From DAOUAT01 sp964551735 (GTDB lineage: Bacteria > Chloroflexota > Anaerolineae > CG2-30-64-16), in the NCBI GenBank assembly GCA_964551735.1, contig CAZKEF010000052.1, positions 1 to 35,704 on the forward strand: DNA of 35,704 bases, written 5' to 3'. The notes beneath the pieces were generated by a model. It was not told the DNA's origin and made no database searches. It was given only the letters and a program-made list of their open reading frames with translations. This document shows positions 35,404 to 35,704 of the stretch, one piece after another (the first letter of the stretch is position 1; each line of letters opens with the position of its first letter). The position numbers and the translations under genes were made by a program.

Positions 35404-35704
35404 AGAACTCGGTTACGCACTCACGCCCGTCGCCGGCTAGACCCGGCAGGCTGCGGCTTGGACTGGGTGAACCCTGGCGGTGACGACCGCCGGGGCGTTG
35501 CCGCGTCGCCCCGTGACCGGGTGCGGGCCGTTTTTTCAGCGCCAATCCGCCGCACTACGCCCTCAAAACGCGTCTTGCGCCGTTCAATCGCCGCCTCGCC
35601 GTCCCGAACCGGGTCAGCTTGCCCACCACTCGCCATCATGTTTCTTGGCAGGCCCGTGCCCCTGGCTGCGCGCCCGCAGCGAGACCCGCCACCCACAACG
35701 GCGA
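35404..35704. other. Right edge of the array, no supported gene
   Basis: The minus strand is open from 35696 to 35421 (an ATG pair is at 35639), but composition (Arg/Ala/Gly/Ser-rich) gives no family and coding is doubtful. A hairpin GGCGGT-GACG-ACCGCC stands at 35476-35491. The last 25 bases (GAGACCCGCCACCCA...GGCGA) match the shared cassette flank, suggesting a further cassette junction just beyond the edge. No GCCTAAC/GTTAGGC boxes are present here. Confidence 0.45.

Larger units (their letters stand above)
33019..35704 (-). mobile_element. Integron-type gene-cassette array (three attC sites, no integrase visible)
   Basis: Three attC-like sites spaced about 850-880 bp apart delimit cassettes that each carry one toxin-antitoxin pair on the minus strand. 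With R' on the left, recombination (G^TT) would give cassette A at about 33025-33901 and cassette B at about 33902-34749. Cassette C runs from 34750 past the right edge. The first two sites differ at only 7 of 94 positions by eye, which is typical of sedentary chromosomal arrays. No tyrosine recombinase is encoded, so this is a CALIN or the distal part of an integron whose integrase would lie to the right. The array runs to the end of the window. Confidence 0.72.

Noticed and set aside
35421..35696. 91-codon minus-strand frame at the right edge
   Set aside because: It is Arg/Ala/Gly-rich, shows no domain, and contains the shared cassette flank in its start region. It may be a cassette gene, but the evidence is too weak.
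652..35704. Intrinsic terminators
   Set aside because: Several strong hairpins exist (552-628, 12880-12926, 26796-26851), but none is followed by a run of T on the transcribed strand.
1..35704. tRNA, rRNA, integrase, transposase or phage genes
   Set aside because: None was recognised on either strand. The integron reading therefore rests on the recombination sites and cassette layout alone.

Overview
The window is about 35.7 kb of high-GC bacterial DNA. No rRNA, tRNA or phylogenetic marker gene is visible. The gene style points to a Chloroflexota bacterium (Anaerolineae/Caldilineae-like): a binding lipoprotein with a long Pro/Thr/Ala-rich linker, Opp/Dpp-type importers inside sugar operons, many uroporphyrinogen-decarboxylase-like (URO-D) paralogs, and heptamer repeats between genes. 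That placement is inference.

Region 1 (1-3988, minus strand) holds the N-terminal part of a PIG-L/LmbE deacetylase, then an NfeD-like membrane protein followed by two SPFH/flotillin proteins. This NfeD-flotillin pairing is typical of membrane-microdomain operons.

Region 2 (4156-29126) is a large catabolic locus built around two divergent LacI-family repressor genes at about 17 kb. Leftward from that centre, on the minus strand, run lacI-1, an iolB-like isomerase, a binding lipoprotein, deoC, a tartrate/isopropylmalate-type dehydrogenase, a four-gene Opp/Dpp importer and two xylose-isomerase-like TIM-barrel proteins. A plus-strand Gfo/Idh/MocA oxidoreductase converges on the end of this run. 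Rightward run lacI-2, a URO-D-like gene, a tagaturonate-epimerase (uxaE) homolog, a cupin, two more URO-D-like genes, nagA and a nagB homolog. A divergent unit (HAD hydrolase against two further URO-D-like genes) follows. The likely logic is import of a sugar derivative or oligosaccharide, followed by isomerisation, epimerisation, oxidation, deacetylation/deamination and aldol cleavage. Five URO-D-like proteins without any corrinoid protein in the window do not fit a textbook pathway. The divergent promoters are near-consensus sigma70 sites, and each is followed by the same tandem pair of 12-bp LacI-type operator-like sequences.

Region 3 (29141-32786, minus strand) holds an EamA transporter, a GH13 alpha-glucosidase with an unusual N-terminal module, a tiny HicB-like remnant at its 5' end, and a GNAT acetyltransferase that closely resembles aminoglycoside 2'-N-acetyltransferases.

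Region 4 (about 32795-35704) looks like an integron gene-cassette array. Three attC-like sites (two of 94 bp, one of 113 bp) carry GCCTAAC/GTTAGGC outer boxes, an unpaired spacer and single-base bulges. They separate three cassettes, each carrying a different toxin-antitoxin pair on the minus strand, which is the orientation the bulges predict. No integrase is in view, so this is either a CALIN (attC cluster lacking an integrase) or the tail of a longer array. A broken XRE-type antitoxin lies at its left edge. This array, the mirrored LacI operators and the URO-D-rich catabolic locus are the most interesting parts of the window.
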